36,485 nucleotides of DNA, taken from positions 1 through 36,485 of the forward strand of contig JACDSH010000030.1 of NCBI GenBank assembly GCA_013450215.1, read 5' to 3'. Shown in pieces: positions 7,158-15,089 of the stretch. The DNA comes from Nitrosospira sp. (GTDB lineage: Bacteria > Pseudomonadota > Gammaproteobacteria > Burkholderiales > Nitrosomonadaceae). The position numbers were made by a program, and so were the translations under genes. Each line of letters starts with the position of its first letter. Positions within the stretch are counted from its first letter, which is position 1. The notes below the pieces were generated by a model. It searched no databases and was not told the DNA's origin. It saw only the letters and a program-made list of their open reading frames with translations.

Positions 7158-7556
7158 TTAGGCCTGGAAGAACTTGGGGTTATACACGACCTCCCACAAG
7201 AATCCATCGGGGTCGGTGAAGTATCCTGCATAGCCACCCCAGTTAGTCGTATGGGCTGATCGTGTAACCGTGCCCCCCCCTGCGGCAACACGTGATAACA
7301 AGGAGTCTACCTCCTCGTGAGAGCGGACATTGTGAGATAAGCAGAAGCCTTGGAAGCCCGTCCCCATAGATGTCAGGTCGGCATTCGTTGCCAAGCTCTC
7401 ACGTGACCAGATCGCGAGTCGGGTGTGCCCGAGTGAGAAGAAATGAACCCCAGGTGGAGATTTGAGTTTGGGTAGCTCCAAGCAGTTCTGGTAGAAGCCA
7501 CAGGAACGACTCATGTCCGATGATCCGAGAGTTATATAGCTAACATACTGTTCCAT
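7158..7556 (-). CDS. VOC (glyoxalase/bleomycin-resistance fold) protein
   Basis: The 132-aa product has the two beta-alpha-beta-beta-beta modules of the vicinal oxygen chelate superfamily: YVSYITLGSSDMSRSCGFYQNCLELP at the N-terminus and GYAGYFTDPDGFLWEVVYNP at the C-terminus. The final DPDGFLWE with its Glu is the typical metal-ligand strand, though the matching N-terminal ligand is not obvious, so catalysis is uncertain. Family members include glyoxalases, dioxygenases and drug-binding proteins; the tryptophan-containing WEVVYNP ending resembles small uncharacterised VOC proteins. No clear ribosome-binding site was seen. It lies 16 bp downstream of the coiled-coil membrane protein gene and may be co-transcribed. 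Confidence 0.85.
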   Translation of the reverse strand: MEQYVSYITLGSSDMSRSCGFYQNCLELPKLKSPPGVHFFSLGHTRLAIWSRESLATNADLTSMGTGFQGFCLSHNVRSHEEVDSLLSRVAAGGGTVTRSAHTTNWGGYAGYFTDPDGFLWEVVYNPKFFQA

Positions 7557-7572
7557 ATAGATTATAAATATA

Positions 7573-7899
7573 TTATTGGTTTAAGAGTAAAAAGAGGACT
7601 AGACAGAATGAGATCACGGTCGCGGTGACGCACAGGATCATCATCGTCTTGAGCTTAGATTCAGCGACAGAAGCCACCTGCTCGACCGCTGCAGCGGTGC
7701 TCTTTAATTGCTCCGCAAGATCCTTAATCTGGTTCGCACTCAATGATGCGGCTGACTGAAGTTCATCGATCTGTTGCTGGAGGGTGGGATCTGACGATGT
7801 ATCGGCCTTCTTCTTGGTGAATACGGGGGTTGCGACCGAGAGGATCGTGCCTATATGAGGAAGGACCATCTTTAAAGCGGGAATCAACCAAGCTGCCAT
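7573..7899 (-). CDS. Coiled-coil protein with C-terminal membrane anchor
   Basis: A 108-aa protein of unknown function. It begins with a short hydrophobic stretch (AAWLIPALKMVLPHIGTILSVATPVF), continues with the charged FTKKKADTSS, then a predicted coiled coil of about 45 residues (LQQQIDELQSAASLSANQIKDLAEQLK) and ends in a membrane segment (MMILCVTATVISFCLVLFLLL). Similar short proteins beginning MA-WLIPALK-VLPH-GTI with KKKAD occur in beta- and gammaproteobacteria as conserved hypotheticals. The layout suggests a membrane-anchored oligomer. It lies 16 bp upstream of the VOC gene, so the two may form a transcription unit. Confidence 0.72.
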   Translation of the reverse strand: MAAWLIPALKMVLPHIGTILSVATPVFTKKKADTSSDPTLQQQIDELQSAASLSANQIKDLAEQLKSTAAAVEQVASVAESKLKTMMILCVTATVISFCLVLFLLLNQ

Positions 7900-8028
7900 C
7901 GTCCTAATCTCCTTAGATAAGTACTCAACATTCTAGTATAGACAAATGATATTAAAAAGATATACAGCTTTAGTACTGAATAAATCATAGCCAATCTTTG
8001 GGGTGACTGATCCCCTATTCGAGGACGG

Positions 8029-8769
8029 TTAAGCGACCCCACCGCTGGCACTTATATTCTGACCGGTCACCCATCCTGCCTCATTACTCACCAGAAAGAG
8101 CACTAACTCGGCGATCTCACCCGTCTCCCCTACCCGGTTCCGAGCGGACATGGCTGATATCCGTTCAATATCCTGTTCAGTCTTGCCAGTGGTAAAGAGC
8201 TCTGTATTCACAGGGCCGGGTGAAACAATATTCGCTGTAATCCCCCTTTCCCCCATCTCCTTAGCAAAGACTCGAGTCAGCTGCTCGATCGCGCCCTTAC
8301 TTGCCGCATAGGCCCCGTATTTTGGGAGTAACATCCGTGTGACCGTGCTTGATATCGTGACCACACGACCCCCATCTGAGAGACGGGTTGATGCCTCTCG
8401 TAGCGCATAGAAGACCCCCTTTACATTGCTGTCCATCACACGATCGAACTCTTCATCACTGATTTCACTAAACTTTTTGAAGATCAGCACACCAGCATTA
8501 TTGATGAGGATGTCTACCCGACCAAAATGCTCGATGGTCGCATCAAATAACCGATGGACCTCGGTCGAGATCCGCATATCGGCTTGAACGACTAAGGACT
8601 CTCCTCCTAAAGCCTTAATTGATTCATGGACCGAGCAAGCTGCCTCCTCTCGTGATACATAATTGATGACCACCCGAGCCCCTGCCGCTGCGAGTCTACG
8701 AGCAATCTCAGCACCAATCCCACGTGAGGAGCCGGTGATGATGGCCACTTTATTCTGGAGGTCTTTCAT
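8029..8769 (-). CDS. Short-chain dehydrogenase/reductase (FabG/glucose-dehydrogenase-like)
   Basis: The 246-aa product has the full classical SDR set. The Rossmann motif TGSSRGIG (res 12-19) binds NAD(P)H, NNAG (res 90-93) stabilises the fold, and the catalytic S141, Y154 and K158 are in ISS and YAASK. SPGPVNTELF is the usual segment after the active site, and GWVTGQNISASGGVA is the C-terminal dimer strand. It resembles 3-oxoacyl-ACP-reductase-like enzymes of unknown substrate. Since fab genes are absent here, a role as a general carbonyl or sugar/alcohol oxidoreductase is more likely than fatty acid synthesis. It follows the VOC gene at 8846 by 76 bp. Confidence 0.93.
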   Translation of the reverse strand: MKDLQNKVAIITGSSRGIGAEIARRLAAAGARVVINYVSREEAACSVHESIKALGGESLVVQADMRISTEVHRLFDATIEHFGRVDILINNAGVLIFKKFSEISDEEFDRVMDSNVKGVFYALREASTRLSDGGRVVTISSTVTRMLLPKYGAYAASKGAIEQLTRVFAKEMGERGITANIVSPGPVNTELFTTGKTEQDIERISAMSARNRVGETGEIAELVLFLVSNEAGWVTGQNISASGGVA

Positions 8770-8845
8770 GATGAATGGGCTTCTGTTGTCTAAAGAGCGA
8801 TAAATAATAACTCTAACTGATTGTTTATAAGCAGCTTACTTTTCT

Positions 8846-9229
8846 CTATTTTTCGGTAAAGTTGAGTTCTACCCCATTACCGGCTGGATCCTTGAAGAAA
8901 ATCTGAAACCTACTAGCCGTTGGGGTATGGAAGCTCTCGAACGGGATGCCATGTCTTTTCAGGCGTGATTCGATTTCGGGTCGTTCGGTACAGGTGAAAG
9001 CGATATGATCAATCGTGGTCACGACATGGGTAAGACGTACCTCATCAGGATCTGCCAGGCTCAGATGTAGGACATCCTGACCCCCTGCATAGAGCCAGTA
9101 ACCCGAACCTGAGAGCGGTGATCTCTGACCCAACTCGAGACCGACCACCTCACAGTAGAACTCTTTCAGTTGTGTCAGGAGTTCAGTTGGGGCCCGCAGG
9201 TTGTAATGATTTAATCCGATTATGGGCAT
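8846..9229 (-). CDS. VOC family protein (glyoxalase-like)
   Basis: The 127-aa VOC protein has paired modules: LNHYNLRAPTELLTQLKEFYCEVVGLELG with H8 as likely first metal ligand, then IDHIAFTC with a second His, and FQIFFKDPAGNGVELNFTE with the C-terminal Glu ligand. This H...H...E pattern is what metal-dependent glyoxalase or fosfomycin-resistance-type proteins use, but no substrate can be assigned. It differs from the VOC protein at 7158-7556 beyond the common fold. A promoter with an overlapping palindrome lies 35-65 bp upstream (9263-9294), so it is probably regulated separately from the tmk operon behind it. Confidence 0.87.
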   Translation of the reverse strand: MPIIGLNHYNLRAPTELLTQLKEFYCEVVGLELGQRSPLSGSGYWLYAGGQDVLHLSLADPDEVRLTHVVTTIDHIAFTCTERPEIESRLKRHGIPFESFHTPTASRFQIFFKDPAGNGVELNFTEK

Positions 9230-9262
9230 AGCTCGTCAGGGTCTTTGATGAGAATTTTAGGT

Positions 9263-9294
9263 TGAGTATACTCAATATACTCATTAAAAATCAA
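9263..9294 (-). promoter_or_regulatory. Predicted promoter with palindromic operator upstream of VOC gene
   Basis: On the minus strand TTGATT (9289-9294) and TATACT (9265-9270) are separated by 18 bp. A perfect palindrome TGAGTATA-N5-TATACTCA (9263-9283) covers the -10. A second overlapping inverted repeat, CTCATT/AATGAG (9280-9298), covers the spacer and -35. The -35 overlaps the stop codon of the ankyrin gene. The overlap suggests repression by a dimeric regulator not encoded nearby. Confidence 0.5.
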
Positions 9295-9947
9295 TGAGTA
9301 GCTCCGCCATTGCGCAGTATCTCGGCAACTTCCAAATGATTTCGACTGAGGGCCAAGCTTAAGGCTGTACCACCGGAAACATTTCGAATATTAGGATTGG
9401 CACCCCTCGTCAGGAGTAACTTGACTGCGCCAAGGTGGTCCCCTCTCGCGGCCATCATGAGTGGTGTTGCACCGCTGTCTGAGGTCGAGTCGATCTTCGC
9501 ACCAACCTCTAACAACATCTCGATGATCTCGGTATGACCCCGGGTTGCTGCATAGAGAAGGGGATTCCATCCTTTGTGATTAATCTCAGCACCCTTGATA
9601 TAAAACTGCTTCGCCATCCCCGCCTCTCCGTGATAGCTCGCGAGCATGATGGCCGTCTCTCCATAATGATTGCGTAGGTTAGGATTGGCCCCAGCCTCGA
9701 GTAACAGGTGAACGAGGGTACTGCTCTTATTTTGGACTGCGATCATGAGGAGGGTATTCCCCCGTGTGTCATAGATATTCGGATCAGCCCCCCTCTTGAG
9801 CATCTTTGCAAGGTCGGTTGCATTACTATCCTCAACCGCCCAGATTAAGTCTTTATGAAGATCAGTCGTGGCATGAGCGGGCAGACAGAGACAGAGCGCT
9901 AGGGCCAGGATAGGGGTGAATTGGCGTAGTGTGCGTTTATGGAGCAT
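9291..9947 (-). CDS. Exported ankyrin-repeat protein
   Basis: A 218-aa protein with a Sec signal peptide (LRQFTPILALALCLCLPAHA, cleavage near residue 26) followed by about five ankyrin repeats that fill the rest. Repeat hallmarks are GNTLLMIAVQNKS..LVHLLLEAGANPN, GETAIMLASYHGE, NPLLYAATRGHTEIIEMLLEVGA, GATPLMMAARGDHLGAVKLLLTRGANPN and GGTALSLALSRNHLEVAEIL. Ankyrin repeats bind other proteins; the partner is unknown. Its ATG immediately follows the tatD stop codon, so it is the last gene of the tmk-holB-tatD operon and probably translationally coupled. I recall an ankyrin gene after tatD in betaproteobacteria, which suggests conserved co-expression. Confidence 0.9.
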   Translation of the reverse strand: MLHKRTLRQFTPILALALCLCLPAHATTDLHKDLIWAVEDSNATDLAKMLKRGADPNIYDTRGNTLLMIAVQNKSSTLVHLLLEAGANPNLRNHYGETAIMLASYHGEAGMAKQFYIKGAEINHKGWNPLLYAATRGHTEIIEMLLEVGAKIDSTSDSGATPLMMAARGDHLGAVKLLLTRGANPNIRNVSGGTALSLALSRNHLEVAEILRNGGATH

Positions 9948-10712
9948 TCAGGACACCTTGAATAATTTGAAGAAGTTACGTGTGGTCGCCTCTGCCACCT
10001 GATCTAGGCTGATACCTCGAAGTGCAGCAATCTCCTCCGCGATATGCTTCACGAAGGCGGGCTGGTTAGTCTTACCTCGGTGGGGGACCGGTGCAAGGTA
10101 GGGTGAATCGGTCTCGATCAGCATTCTCTCTAAGGGAACTCGGGTAGCAATATCCTTTAGACCAACAGCCTTCTTAAAAGTGACAATCCCTGAAAAAGAG
10201 ATATAGAAGTTAAGCGCCATCGCCCGTTGTGCCACCTCCCAGCTCTCTGTAAAGCAGTGCATCACTCCTCCAACGGTATCAGCGCCCTCCTCCTCCATGA
10301 TCCGTAATGTATCCTCAGCGGCCTCGCGGGTATGGATGATCAATGGTTTGTTGCATAAACGGGCGGCCCGGATATGCTGCCTAAAACGCTCCCTCTGCCA
10401 CTCAAGATCCCCCTTCAGCCGGAAATAATCCAGACCGGTCTCGCCGATGGCAACAACCCGTGGATGACAGGCTAAGGTCGCGAGCTGTATCGATTGTGGT
10501 TCTTCCAGATTTTCATAGTCGGGATGGACGCCGACCGATGCAAAGAGATTAGGATGATTCTCAGACAGGGCCAATACCCGAGGAAGGTCTTGCAGATTAA
10601 CGCTCACGCAGAGCGCGTGACCGACATCATTTTCGCGCATATTGGCGAGTAATTCGTCAATATTGACGGCCAAGTCCGGAAAGTCGAGGTGGCAGTGAGA
10701 GTCAACCAACAT
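9948..10712 (-). CDS. tatD: TatD family metal-dependent hydrolase / 3'-5' DNase
   Basis: The 254-aa TIM-barrel hydrolase has TatD metal ligands: the DSHCHLDF start (H6, H8), GETGLDY (Glu), PLIIHTREA (His), GVMHCFTES (His), and ETDSPYLAP (Asp) near residue 203. TatD enzymes are 3'-5' exonucleases acting on single-stranded DNA or RNA and have been linked to repair of oxidised DNA; despite the name they are not needed for Tat export. The closest named relative at this locus is YcfH, also next to holB in E. coli. The start ATG follows AAGGAA. It lies 45 bp after holB and abuts the ankyrin gene. Confidence 0.94.
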   Translation of the reverse strand: MLVDSHCHLDFPDLAVNIDELLANMRENDVGHALCVSVNLQDLPRVLALSENHPNLFASVGVHPDYENLEEPQSIQLATLACHPRVVAIGETGLDYFRLKGDLEWQRERFRQHIRAARLCNKPLIIHTREAAEDTLRIMEEEGADTVGGVMHCFTESWEVAQRAMALNFYISFSGIVTFKKAVGLKDIATRVPLERMLIETDSPYLAPVPHRGKTNQPAFVKHIAEEIAALRGISLDQVAEATTRNFFKLFKVS

Positions 10713-10757
10713 GGATATGTTCCTTAGTGATCAAATACTTGTGTCTGATGCCGGGAA

Positions 10758-11834
10758 TCAATCAGTTTGCTTACTACGGGATGGTGAGACCATCATCGCG
10801 TAGGAGATCAGCATCTCCTCGAGGAATAGTCGTGGATTCAGCGGGTGATTCGATAACCGTTGGGTTGAGATCAATTCTCGCGAGTACTTGGCGATTCTGC
10901 GCGGATCGATCTCTGAAACCAGAAGCTTAATAGGTTCGAGCATGTTTAAATGATAGCGAACCTTGCCAGTGGTTCGGAAGCTCATGAGGTCGTAGCACCA
11001 TCTTTGCATCCAACCGACCGCGGTGGGAAGGTCTGAACGTTGCATCTCCTCTGCCAGAGAGATAGGATTTAGGCCGCCCGGGGTCCCAACTTTCCAGATA
11101 AAGGATTGATATTGAATAAGATAATCTTCATCATTTTGCTCCAATGCAAATAATGGTGCGTACCCCGCCGCGGCAAGGCTATTCTCAGGATCCTTGATGC
11201 CCTGGCCCTTGAGCCAGGCAATTGAGGTGGCACGATCTGGGCTTGGCATTGGGATCTGACGGCACCGGCTACGCAGGGTGGGAAGAAGGTCTTGAGGTCG
11301 GTGCGTCACCAGTATGAAGAGGGTCTGAGGGGGAGGCTCTTCCAGATTCTTTAAAAGGGCATTAGCCGCAGAGGGATTCATCGACTCTGCTGGGTGGATC
11401 AGTATGATCTTATATCCATTACGGTGGCTGGTCATATTCACGAGATCAGCGAGAGCTCGTATCTGATCGACCCCAATCTGCTTACTGGGCTTCTTCTTAG
11501 CTTTGGTACTGATGGGGGCGCTCTCGGCAGCATTCTGCCCATCTCCACCCTGCTCAGAGGTGGATTCATCAGCCAGAGCCGTGAGCGATTCAGGCTCAAT
11601 CAGACGAAAGTCTGGATGCCCCCCTTGGTCGAACCACCCACAGCTGGGGCAGGTGCCACAGTATTCTGCAGCTGAACTGGGCCTCTCACACAGCAAGGAC
11701 TTGGCTAGATTACGGGCGAATGCAATCTTGCCGATGCCTCTCCCCCCCTTCAAGAGCAGGGCATGGCCACGGGCAGAGTCGCTCCGTGTCAGAGACCGCC
11801 ATGTGTCAGTCTGCCAAGAGTAAATATTACTCAT
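10758..11834 (-). CDS. holB: DNA polymerase III delta' subunit
   Basis: Delta' is part of the clamp loader that places the beta sliding clamp on primed DNA. The 358-aa protein has the HolB layout: P-loop-like GGRGIGK (res 30-36), a four-Cys zinc module (C49, C59, C62, C65), IHPAESMNPSAANALLKNLEEPPPQTLFIL, and the SRC sensor motif in LRSRCRQIPMP. The C-terminal part (to about res 355) is the collar domain. A low-complexity Ser/Gly/Lys-rich insertion at about res 85-118 (ending AKKKPSK) is longer than in E. coli. I chose ATG at 11834, which overlaps the tmk stop by one base (TAATG); a TTG at 11840 is less likely. No pilZ gene follows, unlike many relatives. Confidence 0.92.
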   Translation of the reverse strand: MSNIYSWQTDTWRSLTRSDSARGHALLLKGGRGIGKIAFARNLAKSLLCERPSSAAEYCGTCPSCGWFDQGGHPDFRLIEPESLTALADESTSEQGGDGQNAAESAPISTKAKKKPSKQIGVDQIRALADLVNMTSHRNGYKIILIHPAESMNPSAANALLKNLEEPPPQTLFILVTHRPQDLLPTLRSRCRQIPMPSPDRATSIAWLKGQGIKDPENSLAAAGYAPLFALEQNDEDYLIQYQSFIWKVGTPGGLNPISLAEEMQRSDLPTAVGWMQRWCYDLMSFRTTGKVRYHLNMLEPIKLLVSEIDPRRIAKYSRELISTQRLSNHPLNPRLFLEEMLISYAMMVSPSRSKQTD

Positions 11835-12451
11835 TAACAAAATGTTGAGATGATATCATGAAGTGATTCTTTAACTTTTTCTAGGGGTTGATTAGAGTCA
11901 ATCAGCCGTATCCTTTGGGGGAAGCGGCGAACCTGATCCAGGTAGGCAGACCGAACGCGGCTGAAGAATTCATCCTTCTCCCGTTCAAAACGGTCTGCAG
12001 TCTTGATGGTGTTAACACGCTGCCGGCCTGTCTCGACACTGACATCGAAATAGACCGTGAGATCGGGTTGGAAGTTTTGAAGGGTCCATCTCTCCAGATC
12101 ATTTATACGCTCGAAGGATAATCCACGTCCACCCCCTTGGTAGGCATAGCTTGCATCGGTGAACCGGTCCGAGATGACCCATTGACCCCTCTCTAGAGCT
12201 GGGAGAATGACTCGCTCGACATGCTCACGACGTGATGCAAACATCAGGAGTGCCTCAGTCTCGGGATGCATCGACTCACGACCATCCAGTAGCAGCGCTC
12301 GTATATTCTCACCGAGCGGAGTACCGCCCGGCTCACGGGTCACGACCACCTCAATCCCCTTGCCACGCAAAAAACTCTCCAACCAGGCGAGGTGGGTACT
12401 CTTACCGGCCCCGTCGATACCCTCGAACGTGATGAACTTGCCTGTCTTCAT
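11834..12451 (-). CDS. tmk: Thymidylate kinase
   Basis: Tmk phosphorylates dTMP to dTDP with ATP, an essential step to dTTP. The 205-aa product has the P-loop FEGIDGAGKST (res 9-19), TREPGGTPLGE with the DR/TREP substrate motif (res 39-49), ISDRFTDASYAYQGGGRGL with the DR(F) motif and glycine-rich Lid-like segment, and a C-terminal helix. The Gly-rich YQGGGRG marks the type II (E. coli-like) class, where the catalytic Arg is in the Lid. It heads the leftward operon tmk-holB-tatD-ankyrin; the mltG (yceG) gene that often precedes tmk is absent. Confidence 0.95.
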   Translation of the reverse strand: MKTGKFITFEGIDGAGKSTHLAWLESFLRGKGIEVVVTREPGGTPLGENIRALLLDGRESMHPETEALLMFASRREHVERVILPALERGQWVISDRFTDASYAYQGGGRGLSFERINDLERWTLQNFQPDLTVYFDVSVETGRQRVNTIKTADRFEREKDEFFSRVRSAYLDQVRRFPQRIRLIDSNQPLEKVKESLHDIISTFC

Positions 12452-12503
12452 TGAAGTGATTACGAATGGTCAGGAAAATCTTCCTCTAACAATGAGTTTA
12501 ACA

Positions 12504-12532
12504 CTTATACTCGCACCCGTTAACAGCCTTAA
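12504..12532 (-). promoter_or_regulatory. Possible promoter of the tmk operon with TTAAC repeats
   Basis: On the minus strand TTAAGG (12527-12532) and TATAAG (12504-12509) lie 17 bp apart. The -35 sits in a run of GGTTAA/GGTTAA/TGTTAA direct repeats (about 12520-12541), which may bind a regulator. The motif match is moderate. Confidence 0.35.
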
Positions 12533-12545
12533 CCCTTAACCGATT

Positions 12546-12568
12546 GGGGAGGATTGAATTCCCTCCCC
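12546..12568. other. 7-bp GC-rich inverted repeat in the tmk/flavoprotein divergent region
   Basis: GGGGAGG (12546-12552) and CCTCCCC (12562-12568) are perfect complements with a 9-nt loop. The element is in the leader of the flavoprotein gene beginning at 12607 and could act as a leader hairpin; a role is not shown. Confidence 0.35.
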
Positions 12569-12606
12569 CTCTGATGAGTTGCGATATAAACCCTTTCGAA
12601 TAGACG

Positions 12607-14217
12607 ATGCTACGAATCACTGAAATTAAGCTCCCACTCGACCACACTCAGGACGAACTCTCGGAGGCGATCCTACAAAGGTTGGGGGTCACCTCGAGTG
12701 ATCTGTTGGGTTTCTCGATTGCGAGGCGTGGATACGACGCACGTAAAAAGGGATCAGTCTTCTTTGTCTACACCCTCGATGTTGAATTAAAGAATCCATC
12801 GGATGAGATCTCGATCCTTCATCGCCTGCAAGGGGGTGGAGGGATTTTGATCTGCCCCGATACGGAGTATCGCTTTGTAGCCCAAGCAGATCAGAATGTC
12901 ATCGCGAAGTCTCGCCCGGTCGTGATCGGTACCGGTCCCTGCGGCCTCTTTGCAGGTCTGATCCTGTCACAGATGGGTTTCAAACCGATCATTCTGGAAC
13001 GTGGCAAGTCGGTACGAGAACGGACTAAGGACACCTTCTTGCTATGGCGAGGGGGGGCCCTCGATCCCGAATCGAATGTCCAGTTCGGAGAAGGGGGAGC
13101 AGGCACCTTCTCAGATGGAAAGCTTTACAGCCAGATCAAGGATCCTAAGCATTACGGTCGTAAGGTATTGATGGAATTCGTTAAGGCAGGAGCACCGCCC
13201 GAGATCCTCTACGTGAGTAAGCCCCATATTGGCACATTCCGCTTGGTTGGGGTGTTGGAGAAGATGCGTGCGACGATCATCTCGCTGGGGGGCGAGATTC
13301 GTTTTCAGAGTCGAGTCGATGATATCGAGATCAATGATGGGCGAGTCAGAGGGGTAGCCCTATCTGGGGGAGAGCAGATCGCTACCGATCAGGTTATTCT
13401 GGCGGTGGGGCATAGTGCACGTGATACCTTCCAGATGCTTCATGACCGGGGTGTCACCCTCGAGGCCAAGCCCTTTTCAGTAGGACTTCGGATCGAGCAC
13501 CCACAGTCATTGATAGACTCTTGCCGGTTTGGAGATCGCAACGGCAATCCATTACTCGGCGCGGCCGACTACAATCTGGTCCATCACTGCAGTAATGGCC
13601 GATCGGTTTACAGCTTCTGCATGTGCCCCGGTGGGACTGTGGTCGCGGCCGCATCCGAGTTGGGGGGTGTTGTCACCAATGGGATGAGCCAATATTCACG
13701 AAACGAACGTAATGCCAATAGCGGGATCGTGGTCGGAGTAACACCGGAAGATTATCCGGGCCACCCCTTGGCAGGGATTGCTTTTCAGCGGAGTTGGGAG
13801 GCCCGTGCCTTTGAGTTGGGTGGGCGTAACTACCAGGCACCTGCTCAGAGGGTCGGTGATTTCCTCGAGGGGAGAGAGTCCAGAGAGCCCGGTGAGGTGG
13901 TCCCATCCTACACACCGGGTGTGAATTGGTGTGATCTGAGTAGCTCACTGCCGGAATACGCCATCTCCGCGATACGAGAGGCTTTGCCGATTTTTGACCG
14001 TAAGATCAATGGCTTTACGATGCAGGATGCGGTACTGACAGGGGTCGAGACGCGTACCTCCTCACCTATCCGGATTAATCGTAATGAGCATTATCAGAGC
14101 CTAAATACGATCGGGCTCTACCCCGCGGGCGAGGGTGCGGGCTACGCGGGGGGAATACTCTCAGCTGCGGTGGATGGTATTAAGGTGGCTGAGGCGCTGG
14201 CGTTAGCGTCCTGTTAG
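12607..14217 (+). CDS. FAD-dependent oxidoreductase of the COG2509 family
   Basis: The 536-aa protein belongs to the uncharacterised FAD-dependent dehydrogenase family COG2509. An N-terminal ferredoxin-like domain (LRITEIKLPLDHTQDELSEAI, to about res 95, with SIARRGYDARKKG) precedes a dinucleotide-binding fold GTGPCGLFAGL (about res 107-117) with ILERGKSVRERTKDTF. The segment LDPESNVQFGEGGAGTFSDGKLYSQIKD is the family signature, and the C-terminal GLYPAGEGAGYAGGILSAAVDGIK contacts FAD. The substrate is unknown; no electron-transfer partner lies nearby. It diverges from tmk and is convergent with greB, 7 bp away. Confidence 0.9.
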   Translation: MLRITEIKLPLDHTQDELSEAILQRLGVTSSDLLGFSIARRGYDARKKGSVFFVYTLDVELKNPSDEISILHRLQGGGGILICPDTEYRFVAQADQNVIAKSRPVVIGTGPCGLFAGLILSQMGFKPIILERGKSVRERTKDTFLLWRGGALDPESNVQFGEGGAGTFSDGKLYSQIKDPKHYGRKVLMEFVKAGAPPEILYVSKPHIGTFRLVGVLEKMRATIISLGGEIRFQSRVDDIEINDGRVRGVALSGGEQIATDQVILAVGHSARDTFQMLHDRGVTLEAKPFSVGLRIEHPQSLIDSCRFGDRNGNPLLGAADYNLVHHCSNGRSVYSFCMCPGGTVVAAASELGGVVTNGMSQYSRNERNANSGIVVGVTPEDYPGHPLAGIAFQRSWEARAFELGGRNYQAPAQRVGDFLEGRESREPGEVVPSYTPGVNWCDLSSSLPEYAISAIREALPIFDRKINGFTMQDAVLTGVETRTSSPIRINRNEHYQSLNTIGLYPAGEGAGYAGGILSAAVDGIKVAEALALASC

Positions 14218-14224
14218 GTAGTCC

Positions 14225-14821
14225 TTAGCCCGCATTGATCGAGATGAATGGATCCATCTCGATTGCTTGGTACATGACCGACAGAATTTCTAGCTCTTCA
14301 ACTCCGCCCGGGGTATGCAGTGTCACGGTATCATCCTGACGTGCCTTGATCAGAGCACGTGCCATCGGGGAGATCCAGCTGATATATCCCAACGAGGTAT
14401 TGACCTCATCGACCCCAACGATGGAGATGGTCTTCTCCTCCCCTGCCAGATTTACATACGTGACTGTAGCCCCAAAGAAAATCTGAGTCTCATCATCCCG
14501 TGGTTTCGCGGGGTCCACGATCTCGGCCATGTCCAGGCGCTTGGTAAGGAACCTGATCCGACGATCGATCTCGCGAAGACGTTTTTTGCCGTAAATATAG
14601 TCTCCATTCTCGGATCGATCACCATTGCCTGCCGCCCACGACACGGTGGCGGTCATTTGAGGGCGCTCCTGATTCATTAGCCACAGAAATTCATCCATCA
14701 GCCTCTTATAACCCAGTGGCGTGATGTAGTTCTTACCCGTGATGGGCAGGAGATCAATCCCAGTATCCTCTTCAGGATCCTCGGCATCATCGCTATCTTT
14801 TATGAATGCTTTACTCATCAT
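14225..14821 (-). CDS. greB: Transcription elongation factor GreB
   Basis: GreB rescues backtracked RNA polymerase by stimulating cleavage of the nascent RNA through the secondary channel. The 198-aa protein has an N-terminal acidic extension (DSDDAEDPEEDTG) not in E. coli GreB, then the coiled-coil domain beginning ITPLGYKRLMDEFLWL. The acidic tip GDRSENGDY carries the residues that coordinate catalytic Mg2+, and RLREIDRRIRFL and the FKBP-like C-terminal domain (VTYVNLAGEEKTISIVGVDE, ISPMARALIKARQDD) follow. Either of two adjacent ATG codons (14821 or 14818) could be the start; AGGA precedes them with short spacing. It is convergent with the COG2509 gene, ending 7 bp from it. Confidence 0.94.
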   Translation of the reverse strand: MMSKAFIKDSDDAEDPEEDTGIDLLPITGKNYITPLGYKRLMDEFLWLMNQERPQMTATVSWAAGNGDRSENGDYIYGKKRLREIDRRIRFLTKRLDMAEIVDPAKPRDDETQIFFGATVTYVNLAGEEKTISIVGVDEVNTSLGYISWISPMARALIKARQDDTVTLHTPGGVEELEILSVMYQAIEMDPFISINAG

Positions 14822-15086
14822 CCTGAAATTATTGAATAAAATTGAATTGAATCCCTTTCACTCGAATTAGAATCGGCAGTCAGGGTGGTTATACTGCATT
14901 GCGCTCCGAGACGGCCTGGACTAAGCTTAGGACCATGCCACGCACCTATTTGAGCGTAGACCATCTTGGTAAGGATACACCCAATTATTACTCGGTCTGA
15001 ATTTAAACTCGATACTATCCTCATAATGATGACTTACTTTCTGATTACAAAGCCTATTCTGGCTATACGGCAGCTAGAAATCAGGA
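14822..15086. other. Intergenic region between greB and ampD
   Basis: This 265-bp divergent gap should carry the greB and ampD promoters, but I found no -35/-10 pair I would defend. A 22-codon frame at 14935-15000 is too short to call a gene. Confidence 0.3.
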
Positions 15087-15089
15087 TTG

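Noticed and set aside
7998-8020. GGGG-TGACTGAT-CCCC near the SDR gene end
   Set aside because: Only a 4-bp stem with no T-run; too weak to call a terminator.
11394-11823. Two frames on the plus strand opposite holB
   Set aside because: They lie entirely over conserved holB motifs, lack ribosome-binding sites and have low-complexity, unlikely protein composition.
14935-15000. 22-codon plus frame between greB and ampD
   Set aside because: Too short, no clear ribosome-binding site, no similarity recognised.
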